The notes beneath the pieces were generated by a model. The model saw nothing but the letters and a program-made list of their open reading frames with translations, made no database searches and was not told where the DNA came from. DNA of 64,000 bases, taken from WRGT01 sp964450405. GTDB lineage: Bacteria > Spirochaetota > UBA4802 > UBA5550. This document shows positions 43,506-52,637 of this stretch, piece after piece (the stretch's first letter is position 1; each line of letters begins with the position of its first letter). The position numbers and the translations under genes were made by a program. Where the stretch lies: NCBI GenBank assembly GCA_964450405.1, contig CAYVCQ010000004.1, positions 253,469 through 317,468 on the forward strand, read 5' to 3'.

Positions 43506-45500
43506 TCATTTTACATCAATACAGACCAGACAGACATCATCTTCAAACGAGTCATCACCCCGAAAAGTAATCAAGCCTTTGAACAAATTTTCAATGAATA
43601 ATTGCGGTGAAAGATTTTTATTTTCATTAAAGATCTCTAACATTGATTCATCTTCAAAAAAGATATTATTATCAATATGACAGGCCTCTGTAAGTCCGTC
43701 TGTGTATAGGAATAATTTTGAACTTTCGGGAAGTATTTCCTCAAAATTCCGGTATGCTTTATTGCTTTCCTCAAGGAAACTATTTGTAAAAAAAGCCAGC
43801 GCAGTGCTTCCACCTTTTGGAAGTTGAGTAATTACATCATCAGTAATAATATATGGAACTGGATGACCTGCATTAGCATAAAGCAGAGTTTTCTTTTCAG
43901 GATCAAAAATGCCATAAAAAGCAGTAATGAAATTTCCGGCAGTCTGATCCTGAAGAACTTCATTAATATAACTCAATAATTCAGCGGGATTTTCTTTTCT
44001 ATTTCCCGATTGAAGTATTGTTGTTTTCAACATAGAAGTAATAAAAGCCGCGGGCACTCCATGTCCAGATACATCGCTTATAAATATACCAATTTTATTT
44101 GATTCTCTGAATTTAATAAAATCATAAAAATCTCCACCTACTACAGCCATCGGTTTATAGAAAGATGAAATATACGAAACCGGGCTGTATCTGGGAATAA
44201 GCCCCTGTTGAATTGTCTTTGCAAGAAATATATCATTTTCTATAATTTTATTTTTTTCAGAAAGTAAATAACGTTCACTCTCCAGCTCACTGGTTCGTGC
44301 TTCTACTATCTTCTCAAGATTATCCTTAAATGCGCTAAGATCATCATTTGCCTGTTTGTTTTCAATATATGCCCCTTTAAGATTAGTTACCATGCTGTTG
44401 AAAGAATCCGCCAGCACACCAAACTCATCGGTCCTTTTTAAATTTATCTGACTGTCAAGATTTCCCTCACTGACAGTCCGGTGACCATGTGTAAGTTTTT
44501 TTATCGGGTTGATTATATACTCAGCAAGAATGATGGTAAGAATTATTGTAAACCCGAAGGTCATTAGAGATACAATCATAGATATAATAGCTATTGATTT
44601 TTTAAAGCTTAAAATTTCCCCCTGAAAAAGTTCAATAACTACAAGTCCATTGGCAACACCTTTACTGTCTTTTATTATTCCGTAAACTGTAGAAGTATTA
44701 ATTCCGTAGATACTTGTTTGAGCATCTCTTCTGACAATTGTAGTTTTCTGTCCTTCAATTATAGTTTTACACCGTTTAATAATATCTTTAGATTCAGCAT
44801 AAAGCTCTCCCGGCATACTCTGCGATTCACCTTTTGCAGTGAAAGAACAATACAGTTCAATCGGTTTATTGTTAATATATACTTCAGAGTATAACTCGCG
44901 GTTAGTGATGCTCAGTATATTTCCGGTTCTTTCAAGTGTAAGTGGTGATCTTGAAACTATTTTAACCAGCTCTTTATCTCCAAGAAAGAGAGTCCCGTTG
45001 TCAGTAATCTTTAGTAAAAATTTTTCTCCGCCGATGATGACATCGAAGTCTTTCGTGTAGATTGTTTCATTATATTTTATTCTTATCTCATCATCATTTC
45101 CAATGGAAAGTGCAAAACCGAAGAATTCTGTTGTAATCCAGATTGTATCAGTAGTCATTATGTCAGAATCGACAACATAGGTAAGTTTATCATTTTTACG
45201 ATCCCAGTTTATTGTAAAAAGATAGCTTATATAATCTTCATTTATTTTTATAGAGTTCAGATATTTTAAATATTTTTTATATTCACTGTCTTTAGTCGCG
45301 TCAAGGTTTGTAAATGTTTTATGTTTATCCCCATCGATAGAACTGGCAATTGATCTTGCTAAAGATTCTTTGCTGTCTAGAAATGATTTGTAATACAGCT
45401 CTCCTGCATACTTATAAAGTGCGCCGCCAATTGACACCGCAATAATCAGGTTAATAATCAGAGAGAAGAGGATAATCTTTTTTCTAAGGCTTAATTTCAT
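43506..45500 (-). CDS. SpoIIE-type serine phosphatase with periplasmic sensor
   Basis: 664 residues. One transmembrane helix at 9-29, a large extracytoplasmic sensor (about 30-300, with VDSDIMTTDTIWITTEFFG recalling Cache-type folds), a second helix (about 305-330), HAMP (YIINPIKKLTHGHRTVSEG), coiled coil and the same SpoIIE phosphatase domain as its neighbour (GGDFYDFIKF, SDVSGHGVPAAF, YTDGLTEA, SFEDDVCLVCIDV). The C-terminal 240 residues are about 80% identical to the 41072 product, so the pair arose by duplication with sensor replacement. Its partner anti-sigma proteins are not in the window. Confidence 0.93.
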   Translation of the reverse strand: MKLSLRKKIILFSLIINLIIAVSIGGALYKYAGELYYKSFLDSKESLARSIASSIDGDKHKTFTNLDATKDSEYKKYLKYLNSIKINEDYISYLFTINWDRKNDKLTYVVDSDIMTTDTIWITTEFFGFALSIGNDDEIRIKYNETIYTKDFDVIIGGEKFLLKITDNGTLFLGDKELVKIVSRSPLTLERTGNILSITNRELYSEVYINNKPIELYCSFTAKGESQSMPGELYAESKDIIKRCKTIIEGQKTTIVRRDAQTSIYGINTSTVYGIIKDSKGVANGLVVIELFQGEILSFKKSIAIISMIVSLMTFGFTIILTIILAEYIINPIKKLTHGHRTVSEGNLDSQINLKRTDEFGVLADSFNSMVTNLKGAYIENKQANDDLSAFKDNLEKIVEARTSELESERYLLSEKNKIIENDIFLAKTIQQGLIPRYSPVSYISSFYKPMAVVGGDFYDFIKFRESNKIGIFISDVSGHGVPAAFITSMLKTTILQSGNRKENPAELLSYINEVLQDQTAGNFITAFYGIFDPEKKTLLYANAGHPVPYIITDDVITQLPKGGSTALAFFTNSFLEESNKAYRNFEEILPESSKLFLYTDGLTEACHIDNNIFFEDESMLEIFNENKNLSPQLFIENLFKGLITFRGDDSFEDDVCLVCIDVK

Positions 45501-45654
45501 ATTTATTAAATAACTCCAGCTTTGTTTAGGGTAAGATTATAAACATTTACATCAATATATAGATGCAACCATATATTGTTATTTTTTTATTACATTAATA
45601 TTTCCATTAATCTAATAATATTTTCTGGCAATATCATTCGCATTAAATTTCATT

Positions 45655-46320
45655 TTATAATTCTTTCAATTCCTTGCTATCTATATAATAAATATTTTCC
45701 ATTTTATAACCGTTCTTAGATTTATTTTTACTTATATGCGGCTCAAAAGTAAAAAAAGATATATCTTTTATTTTTATTCTGTTTTCATTTTCGATATATC
45801 TTCTTTTTTCCCGCTCATCTTCTATTGTATGACCAAGGTTTGAATTAAAATCTAAATTAAGATATCCATTCTTTTCAATTTCATTATTCATTTCATGATA
45901 TATATCGTGGAATGTTATTTCAGGAATAATTATTTTCGACAGATGCCGATGCAGATGTTTTTGGAATTCCACCCCGCTTGATAAATCATTTTCTCCGAAA
46001 ACGAATGTGCGTGCATAATCGCCCCAGGTAGTTCCAATACATGGGCTTAAATCAACAGTCACCACATCGTTCAGTTGAACTTTTTGTTTTGTCGGAATAT
46101 AATCCCTGCCTGATATAGATAAAACTGTACGATTCCCTACAAAAACAAATGCTCCAACATTATAATACCAGAAAGATTCAACACCGTGACCCATCATATA
46201 CGATTCAGCGATATTTTTTATTTCAATCTCAGTCATTCCGGGAATAACTTCAGATTCAAGGAACTGCATAGTTTCTTTTGCAATTTCCTGGACATGTTTA
46301 TAAGAAGAAAGATTATTCAT
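45655..46320 (-). CDS. M24-family metallopeptidase-like protein (methionine/Xaa-Pro aminopeptidase fold)
   Basis: 221 residues of the pita-bread fold. Metal ligands can be aligned: Asp in VVTVDLSP and Asp in TWGDYARTFV, His in SNLGHTIE, Glu in FFTFEPHI and Glu in KMENIYYI. The last pair lacks the usual GVRxED wording, so activity is likely but not certain. It is short for Xaa-Pro peptidase (no N-domain) and differs from housekeeping Map in the ends. No signal peptide. Stands alone. Confidence 0.8.
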   Translation of the reverse strand: MNNLSSYKHVQEIAKETMQFLESEVIPGMTEIEIKNIAESYMMGHGVESFWYYNVGAFVFVGNRTVLSISGRDYIPTKQKVQLNDVVTVDLSPCIGTTWGDYARTFVFGENDLSSGVEFQKHLHRHLSKIIIPEITFHDIYHEMNNEIEKNGYLNLDFNSNLGHTIEDEREKRRYIENENRIKIKDISFFTFEPHISKNKSKNGYKMENIYYIDSKELKEL

Positions 46321-46445
46321 AATTAATCCAGATTTCTGATTTTACACAAAGTCCGGCCCCTCTTAGTTCGGATCCTTTATCACATATTACAAGAGTAATT
46401 TTCTTTTATATAAAATTTGTTCACATAGTACAATTTCACTTAGAA

Positions 46446-47672
46446 TTAATAATAATCCCAGAATGTTGGAGGCAAATCTATCAGATTTCCTTTTAATATC
46501 GTTTCTTTTTTTTGGCCGATATGAAATGCTTTTTTCTCTCCGTTTAATCCAATACGGATATCCATCTCTTTTTTATCAGGAATATATGCAATAGTCCACA
46601 TGGTCCCTAACATTGAAGAATAGTTACTCATTGCAGGACCTTTCAGAGGATTACCCATAAAACTGAATATAGTTTCCATGTCCGCTTCCGGATTATTTTT
46701 ATGAAACTCTTCGATTGATTTTTGTCTTCTTAAACTGTTAGGCATAACTTTTACTTTTTCAGTTTTGTTATTTATCATTTGAAAATGATTCGTCGCCGTT
46801 AAAAAAGCATTCTGTTGTGAATTTTCCCTAACTGAAATATTACCGGAAGCAACCTCGACAACTGCCATTTTACCGCTCTTATCTAAAAGTGAATAATTGC
46901 ATGCCGTTGTATGAGGTAACTTTTTAAGCAGAGCTATCGCCGAATTTACATCTTTAGTTTTATCCAGAATACCTCGAACAATAATCGGCATGGAGATTCC
47001 ATCTTTTTCAGGAAATCTTTTACTGCTATTAATCGCCGAAATTGCAATAACCAGACCATGCTCATTAATACCGCAAACCGCTCCAAATATAGATTCAGAA
47101 ATCATAATTGACGCGTATCTTCCACAGGTACTTTCATTTGAAGAGATTATTCCATCGACCAGTGTAGGTGGCCAGTCATAATTTCTGGCAAGAAATGGTG
47201 CGGGCCTGGAATTTATATAAACACTGCATCCTCCAATGAAAAAATGCGCTCCGTAGAACCCCAATAATTTTTCAAATGGATAGCCATATACCTTTGAAAA
47301 TGACGTTATTTCCTCAAGGATTTCAGGGAAATACTTTTCCAGATTTACTTTCACCTTCGCAGGGTCACCCATTGTTATTCCATTAAGACTCATGCGGTCT
47401 TCAAGCCTTTGAATTAGTTCAGGATTTTTTTTAATATATCCGGCTTTCTGTTTTCCTATATCTTCAGGATTCCCATCCCAATAAATAAAACTCATTGAAA
47501 ACGGAATAGTTTTGTTTTTAATAGAGATCAGATTTCTCTGATAAACATCTTCATTCATACCGAATGTATCTGCGTTTATACAACCTGCCAATAATAGCGG
47601 CAGTAAGTAACAAATTTTCTTTTTATTCAGGAATCTTTTTTTAATATACAGTGCAAGATGGAAATATCTCAT
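46446..47672 (-). CDS. Lipoprotein with C45/choloylglycine-hydrolase-like Ntn amidase domain
   Basis: 408 residues. The leader ends in a lipobox (LLLAGC, Cys31), so the protein should be lipid-anchored; the AGAGAGGATACT ribosome site supports this start. The later domain fits the acyltransferase C45/Ntn-hydrolase family: FFIGGCSVYINSRPAPF contains the candidate nucleophile Cys, then ARNYDWPP, GINEHGLVIAISAI and SLLDKSGKMAVVEV. In this superfamily the Cys is usually exposed by autocleavage; here the Cys is internal at about residue 156, so processing would be needed. Substrates in the family are linear amides such as penicillins or N-acyl amino acids. Confidence 0.8.
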   Translation of the reverse strand: MRYFHLALYIKKRFLNKKKICYLLPLLLAGCINADTFGMNEDVYQRNLISIKNKTIPFSMSFIYWDGNPEDIGKQKAGYIKKNPELIQRLEDRMSLNGITMGDPAKVKVNLEKYFPEILEEITSFSKVYGYPFEKLLGFYGAHFFIGGCSVYINSRPAPFLARNYDWPPTLVDGIISSNESTCGRYASIMISESIFGAVCGINEHGLVIAISAINSSKRFPEKDGISMPIIVRGILDKTKDVNSAIALLKKLPHTTACNYSLLDKSGKMAVVEVASGNISVRENSQQNAFLTATNHFQMINNKTEKVKVMPNSLRRQKSIEEFHKNNPEADMETIFSFMGNPLKGPAMSNYSSMLGTMWTIAYIPDKKEMDIRIGLNGEKKAFHIGQKKETILKGNLIDLPPTFWDYY

Positions 47673-47856
47673 AGTATCCTCTCTATAAAAAGCCTTTATC
47701 TATTTGACGATGGTGAATCCAACATAGTTCTAATATCACTCGATGTAATTACTGCACAATGCCTCACTACATCGGCCTGTCACTTCAAATTTCACGTAAA
47801 GTCAACCGATCAATTGTATGATTGAGCCGGGATTTAATACGATACGGATCTTTGAT

Positions 47857-48933
47857 TTAAATTTTATCTTTGTAGTCTTTAGAATAATTTTTCTGGAGTT
47901 TACTGATTGTTTTCCATCGCGATTTTTCTATTGCGCTGGCTTTAATTGTCTGACGGTCTGCCAGGTAGGAGAATTCCTTCTTTAACTTATAAAAGCTTTC
48001 CAGACGGCCTGGATCGAGAGTATTGTTTTTTATAGCTTCCAGTATTGCACATCCCGGCTCGTTTTCATGACTGCAATCAGTAAAACGGCAGTTTAACGCT
48101 AACTCTTCAATATCATCAAAGGTCTGTTTAAATCCATCTTCGTCTCCCCATACCTGCAATTCCCGCATTCCGGGGGTATCTATAACAATGCCGCCATTTG
48201 AAAGCAGTATTAATTCACGATGAGTTGTCGTATGCCTTCCGCGGCTTCCCAAGTCACTCACTTCATTTACTTTTAGTTTATTTGTACCAAGTAGAGAATT
48301 GATTATTGTTGACTTTCCCACACCGGATGACCCCAGGAATGCAACAGTTTCTCCGGGGCGGATATATTTGTTCAAAAATTCTAGACCAATATTTTGTGCA
48401 GCGCTAATCTTAAATACATCAACACCGCAAACGATAGATTCTACTTCACTTTTTCGATATTCCGCTTCAGGACAAAGATCTGATTTATTCAAAACAATAA
48501 CAGGCCTGGCTCCGCTGTTCCATGCCATGGCCAGATATCTTTCAATACGTCTTAAATTAAAATTCAAATCAAGACCGGTAACAATAAATATCGTATCAAT
48601 GTTTGCCGCAACAACCTGTTCATCGGTAATTTCTCCAGCGACTTTTCTGCTGAAGACACTTTGTCTTTTTAAACGAGCATGTATAGTCGCTTTCATTTCA
48701 TTTGGAATAACTTCCCCTGCAACCCAGTCACCAACAGCTGGAAAATCTGATTTACTATGTGCATCAAATCTATACCTGCCTGATACTTCACATATGAACT
48801 CTCCGGCTTCACCATAAGCTATATATTTTTCTCTGTTTTCACGGACAATCCGCATTGCAGAATAATTTTGACTTTGATATTGTTCGAACTGGTTTTCAAA
48901 AAAAGGGTTCCAGCCTAAATCAATCAATTTCAT
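47857..48933 (-). CDS. rsgA: Ribosome small subunit-dependent GTPase RsgA
   Basis: 358 residues. A circularly permuted GTPase that checks 30S maturation. N-terminal OB domain (GRYRFDAHSKSDFPAVGDWV), then GTPase motifs in permuted order: NKSD (VIVLNKSDLC), the P-loop FLGSSGVGKSTIIN, DTPGMRELQ; the C-terminal zinc motif is CRFTDCSHENEPGCAI. Start set at the ATG at 48933 after GAGGT; a GTG precedes it directly. Family annotation is secure. Nothing adjacent is functionally linked. Confidence 0.95.
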   Translation of the reverse strand: MKLIDLGWNPFFENQFEQYQSQNYSAMRIVRENREKYIAYGEAGEFICEVSGRYRFDAHSKSDFPAVGDWVAGEVIPNEMKATIHARLKRQSVFSRKVAGEITDEQVVAANIDTIFIVTGLDLNFNLRRIERYLAMAWNSGARPVIVLNKSDLCPEAEYRKSEVESIVCGVDVFKISAAQNIGLEFLNKYIRPGETVAFLGSSGVGKSTIINSLLGTNKLKVNEVSDLGSRGRHTTTHRELILLSNGGIVIDTPGMRELQVWGDEDGFKQTFDDIEELALNCRFTDCSHENEPGCAILEAIKNNTLDPGRLESFYKLKKEFSYLADRQTIKASAIEKSRWKTISKLQKNYSKDYKDKI

Positions 48934-49502
48934 CACAGACCTCGTTGCTTATTCTTTTATTAGGGCATCTTGAAATAAAACTAAACCTTTTTCATAATTA
49001 TCCTTAACTGTTATAAGAATATCTTCATAAAAATCTATACCCGCTTTTAATCTTTTACTAGCGCTTTCCCTGGCGCAATTTGTAAATATTTACTTCAAAG
49101 CAACCATCTTTAGTTATGATATTCCACATTATTAGTTTTCTCAATTAGAACAATCTCATTACTAAGTTTTTTTATAACCTGACATCTGAAACACTTTTAC
49201 AACTCTTTTTTACACTTACATGCAAATATTATATTACAATCTCCCCCTTTCTTTAATGAAAGGGAGCCGGGGGGTGAGATCATTCGCCTCTACTCCCGGC
49301 CATCTCCGGCCTTCGCTGGTCTTATGCCGGCCTTATCCGGCCTTTCGCCGGCTGTATGTCATGCAATCCACCATTTTAAAAAAAATTCATTTTTTATAAA
49401 AAATTTTTATTTTTTCTTCCCGTCAGACGTATTCATCTATGAAGCCGAATTGATTCTAATATCAATACCGCTTCATAAATTAAATTTATCAGGAGGATTG
49501 AA
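48934..49502. other. Intergenic region with phased GC-rich repeats and a short coding-like remnant
   Basis: The largest gap in the window. At 48962-49095 the minus strand is open for about 43 codons ending in TAA (ESASKRLKAGIDFYEDILIT in part) without a start; it may be a decayed gene end. A family-D/E-like palindrome (CTCCCCCTTTC...GAAAGGGAG) lies at 49242-49266 and a phased repeat at 49297-49356. The promoter of the 49503 gene must be at its right end. Confidence 0.4.
49297..49356. repeat. Tandem CCGGCC repeat with 10-11 base period
   Basis: Units beginning CGGCC recur as CGGCCATCTC, CGGCCTTCGC, TGGTCTTATGC, CGGCCTTATC, CGGCCTTTCGC and CGGCTGTATG, that is periods of 10, 10, 11, 10 and 11 bases. 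The third unit is slightly worn. The stretch is very GC-rich against an AT-rich background. Confidence 0.75.
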
Positions 49503-50126
49503 ATGAGTAAATTTGAATTGAATCCAATGTTTCTCAGGATGAACCAGAGTCTTGGTAACATCGTAATTTACGAACGGAACGGGAAGATGTACACAAGAGT
49601 TAAGGGTAAGAGAACCGCAGCACCCTCACCGGCCCAGATCGAAGTAAATGAAACATTCTCAAGGCTCTCATCAGACTGGACATCAGCAGGTACACTGATG
49701 AACTCATCATGGTACAGATATGGTGAGAAGAAAAAGATTAACGGTTACAACCTCTACATGAAGACAAACTTCAAAAACGAACGTGAGGGTAAAGCCATTG
49801 AGCTAATTAAACCTCTTGGAGAAATAACATCTCCTGTTGTTTCATCAGCGCCGAGGGAATCCGGTGAGATAATCTGCACATACACCATACCGCCCGAAGA
49901 GTCAGGGAGATTTATTCATTTCTTTGTCAAGAAGAGAATTGAAGGTATATCCAGTGGTGTAATAAAAAGACACTCCCCGGAAAACACATTTTCGAACAGC
50001 TACATTATTAGAAATCTGGAACCCGGATCTGAGTATATAATATACTCAGCTCTTACAGATAAGGCTTATAAGGATTCGACTGAGTTTTCCGCTTCGGTAT
50101 TTTTAGAATCATCGGCAGGGATATAA
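49503..50126 (+). CDS. Hypothetical protein with fibronectin-like C-terminal half, 207 aa
   Basis: An excellent AGGAGG ribosome site lies 6 bases before the ATG, so it is likely well translated. No signal peptide. The N-terminal 75 residues (FLRMNQSLGNIVIYERNGKM, TRVKGKRTAAPSPAQIEVNE) resemble small conserved proteins that begin with a YTRVKGKR-like block seen in phage-like or DUF6266-like families; the remainder (EIICTYTIPPEESG, RNLEPGSEYIIYSALTDKAY) has the strand rhythm of a fibronectin type III domain. Function unknown. Flanked on both sides by repeats. Confidence 0.75.
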   Translation: MSKFELNPMFLRMNQSLGNIVIYERNGKMYTRVKGKRTAAPSPAQIEVNETFSRLSSDWTSAGTLMNSSWYRYGEKKKINGYNLYMKTNFKNEREGKAIELIKPLGEITSPVVSSAPRESGEIICTYTIPPEESGRFIHFFVKKRIEGISSGVIKRHSPENTFSNSYIIRNLEPGSEYIIYSALTDKAYKDSTEFSASVFLESSAGI

Positions 50127-50133
50127 CGTATTT

Positions 50134-50252
50134 GCGCTCCCTCTGTCTCTTCGTGACATTTCACCTAAGAATGGAAGGAAAAACAATAGAAATGTTTCGT
50201 ATAAACCTTCCCAATTCATGGGGAAAGGTGCCCGAAGGGCAGATAGGAGCGG
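50134..50252. repeat. Composite palindromic repeat, family E, copy 2
   Basis: Inverted relative to 38036-38151 and aligned with it from the GTCTCTTCGTGACATTTC end to the CATGGGGAAAGGTGCCCGAA end. It fills the gap between the convergent genes ending at 50126 and 50254. Confidence 0.75.
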
Positions 50253-50253
50253 A

Positions 50254-51255
50254 TTACTGTTTTGTACTCATGTGACTTGCAATAATATTCAGGTCTGTGG
50301 GGGTATCGATATCATTCTCCCAGTGAGCGGCATTTTTTGTTGTAATAAAAATCGAGCCTGCAAATCTGCTTACATCTATTCTGTATACGCTTGAAATTAT
50401 ATCAAAGAGAGAATTGATAAAGGCTTCTTCATTTATGTTTTTGTTTTTCACCTGTTTTATAAGGTCAAAATTTTTTGTTTTCATAAGATAATAAATTATT
50501 CTTGAAAAAATCCTCGGTGTGAGAGCTTTTCTGATATTATAAAAGAAGTTCAAAGCCTCTTTATCAATTATCTCATCCATTGATGAGTTTTTTAACATCG
50601 CCCCGGAATTTCCGACTCTGGCCTGATAGTTTTCAAATCCAACAAAGTATTTCAGTTTGCCTTTGTTCTTTCCTCTCTTGATGTACTTGTGTTTGTAAGT
50701 AAGCCAGTCATCATGGAGATCCTCAAATCGGACAATAGAAAATATCATCCCCACTGTAACGCCACGGTGATCTTTTTTTATCCCCAGAATTTTACTGTAT
50801 TGATCGTGTATCCACTCAACATCCTCGGAAGTAATGCGTGGAGTATCACCAAAAAATACATCGATCCTGTCTCCGTATTTTATATCCCTGTTATAAAAAT
50901 CTTTCCAGTTCCCTCCAACAGATCCCTGCATCTGTCTTAACTCAAGGCGCGGATAATCCGTCGTGTTGATTGCGTGCTTGATACTTGCAATGTTATTGTA
51001 GATGTATATTTTATCATATATCGGCTTGCCATTTTTCTTTGCTTTATCAACAGCATCAAGGACATACTGAATTACCGGTCTGCTGCCGATTTTTTCAAGA
51101 AACTTGTTCCGTCCCATGTATATTACTTCACCATCATAGGATTTACTGAGTTCCCGCTTTCTCATTAGCCGCGTGAGAAGATCAGGCTTATCGTATCCCG
51201 CCAGGATCAGCGCGACGGTTGATTTTTTCTCTGATTTTGCATGATCCGCTTTCAA
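50254..51255 (-). CDS. Nucleotidyltransferase-fold protein (MobA/GT-A-like)
   Basis: 333 residues. The N-terminus VALILAGYDKPDL, and later VIYMGRNKFLEKIGSRPVIQ YVLDAV, match the start of sugar-1-phosphate or MobA-type nucleotidyltransferases, where LAAGxxxRMG..K binds the nucleotide; here about 30 extra residues separate the glycine part from the Gly-Arg-Asn-Lys part. DVFFGDTPRITSEDVEW contains the metal-binding Asp. A C-terminal 130 residues is helical and unassigned. The start is TTG at 51255 behind GAGGAAATT. It probably activates a sugar or polyol phosphate, but the substrate is unknown. Confidence 0.78.
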   Translation of the reverse strand: MKADHAKSEKKSTVALILAGYDKPDLLTRLMRKRELSKSYDGEVIYMGRNKFLEKIGSRPVIQYVLDAVDKAKKNGKPIYDKIYIYNNIASIKHAINTTDYPRLELRQMQGSVGGNWKDFYNRDIKYGDRIDVFFGDTPRITSEDVEWIHDQYSKILGIKKDHRGVTVGMIFSIVRFEDLHDDWLTYKHKYIKRGKNKGKLKYFVGFENYQARVGNSGAMLKNSSMDEIIDKEALNFFYNIRKALTPRIFSRIIYYLMKTKNFDLIKQVKNKNINEEAFINSLFDIISSVYRIDVSRFAGSIFITTKNAAHWENDIDTPTDLNIIASHMSTKQ

Positions 51256-51666
51256 AATAGAATTTCCTCGTAATTACTCAAAACTATCTGGAATTATGTT
51301 TCACCCGGTCCGGAAGCGCATGGGTAAAGAATTTAACTAATGTTTTTGAGTAAAACTTTTTTCATATATAATATAATGATATATACTTTAATTTCATTTT
51401 TTAATTTCAACATTTTTTTTATATTTATTTTATCAGCAGACTTCAAAGTTATTTTTTTATTAAATTGATATTCCTCCACAGATAAAAAAATTGATTGCGG
51501 ATGCTTTAACAGGAAACCCCCTATTTTTCTAAGGATGAAATTCTTCGATTATAAAATAATTTCCGGCGGATGGACCGGAATAATCATTTTTTATTTTAAA
51601 AGTAAATTGTTTTCATTATATTTAACATGAGGAGTTTAAGCCTCTGTTAGATACTGAAGGAATAAT
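51256..51666. other. Divergent intergenic region, AT-rich
   Basis: Between the TTG start of the nucleotidyltransferase and the ATG of the phosphoesterase. Contains long A/T runs, a small GAGGAG/GCCTC hairpin near 51629-51645, and TTCCGGCGGATGGACCGGAA around 51569-51588 as a worn palindrome. No convincing ORF or RNA gene. Confidence 0.4.
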
Positions 51667-52398
51667 ATGATTTTATTAATTGTATCGGATACTCATATAG
51701 GGATAAATGACCCTCAGAATGATGTGTTTAAATGGAATCCAGTTGATTTCATAAAAGTCATGGATTCATATATTCAGAAGTATAAGGTTGATCAGGTTAT
51801 TTTAAACGGTGATATATTAGAACTTTACAAATATACCGTTGAAGAGATCAAAACTGCCAATAGCGAACTTGTTGATTATCTCGAACAGTTCTACTATATA
51901 ATCGGTAATCACGACAGTTTGTACGAACATGGTCATGACTTCTGGGAGCACACCAATAGTCAGAAACAGAGAATTCTTATAGAGCATGGACATAATGTTG
52001 ACTGGAAAAACGGATCCCCATCGGGAAGATTTATTGCAAAGATTATATATCATATTCTGAAAAAACTTGTGAAGTTCAAAAGGCTGCGTAAATTATATTA
52101 CAGAGCTATTGAATGGCAGGATCAGCTTCACCGGATTCCAAGAAAATATGACCGCTATAAGTATCTCAACTACGCTCTTAAACTACTCCTTAAATATGAT
52201 ACGGTGATACTGGGTCACACCCACAAGCAGGAGTTTGTAACAACATATTTTATCAATAGAAAAAAAAGATATATTAACAGTGGCACATGCTGTCACGGAA
52301 AATTTGAGGGTATTATTTTCAACACAGAGACTTTAGCTTATGAATTTGTACATCCCCACAGGGATACTGGCCGGAGGTATGACGATGGAGATGATTGA
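51667..52398 (+). CDS. Calcineurin-like metallophosphoesterase (LpxH-like)
   Basis: 243 residues. Dinuclear metal motifs are complete: LLIVSDTHIGIND (Asp, His), VILNGDILELY (Asp), IIGNHDSLYEHG (Asn-His-Asp), IEHGHNVDW (His) and ILGHTHKQEF (GHTH). Proteins of this branch include UDP-2,3-diacylglucosamine hydrolase LpxH of lipid A synthesis, with the same INSGTCCHG end; a housekeeping LpxH role is possible but the distance is too great to be sure. AAGGA lies 6 bases before the ATG. Confidence 0.88.
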   Translation: MILLIVSDTHIGINDPQNDVFKWNPVDFIKVMDSYIQKYKVDQVILNGDILELYKYTVEEIKTANSELVDYLEQFYYIIGNHDSLYEHGHDFWEHTNSQKQRILIEHGHNVDWKNGSPSGRFIAKIIYHILKKLVKFKRLRKLYYRAIEWQDQLHRIPRKYDRYKYLNYALKLLLKYDTVILGHTHKQEFVTTYFINRKKRYINSGTCCHGKFEGIIFNTETLAYEFVHPHRDTGRRYDDGDD

Positions 52399-52637
52399 GG
52401 AAGATTTGTAATCATCTAAATTCTCATCCCCCTCTGGCCGCTGGACATCAGCCCATGAATCTAACGTACACCCATATCTAAGACGACCCCCTATCCCCCG
52501 GAGGGGGCACCGAATATTGTACGACCGGCGCTTAGGTAACATTTTAGATAGGGCGCATGAGTTACACTTACTTGCCCCCTCTGGGGGATAGGGGCAGGCT
52601 GCGAAGGCTGTGGGTTTTAAGAAGATTTAAATCTCCC
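52399..52637. repeat. Repeat-filled convergent gap (family D arms without relic)
   Basis: Arm CCCCCTATCCCCCGGAGGGG at 52487-52506 and its inverted partner TTGCCCCCTCTGGGGGATAG at 52573-52592 flank only about 58 bases of unrelated AT/GC-mixed DNA. A third worn piece (CATCCCCCTCTGGCCGCTGG) lies at 52424-52443. The gap lies between convergent genes. Confidence 0.7.

Noticed and set aside
48962..49095. 43-codon minus-strand remnant as a real gene end
   Set aside because: Too short, no start, and an in-frame stop just upstream; mentioned only as part of the gap.
49297..49356. Regular GC-rich units as a CRISPR-like array
   Set aside because: Units are 10-11 bases with no unique spacers; not an array.
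49324..49506. 60-codon plus-strand ORF in front of the 49503 gene
   Set aside because: It starts within the CCGGCC repeat, has no ribosome site, and overlaps the real gene's strong ribosome site.
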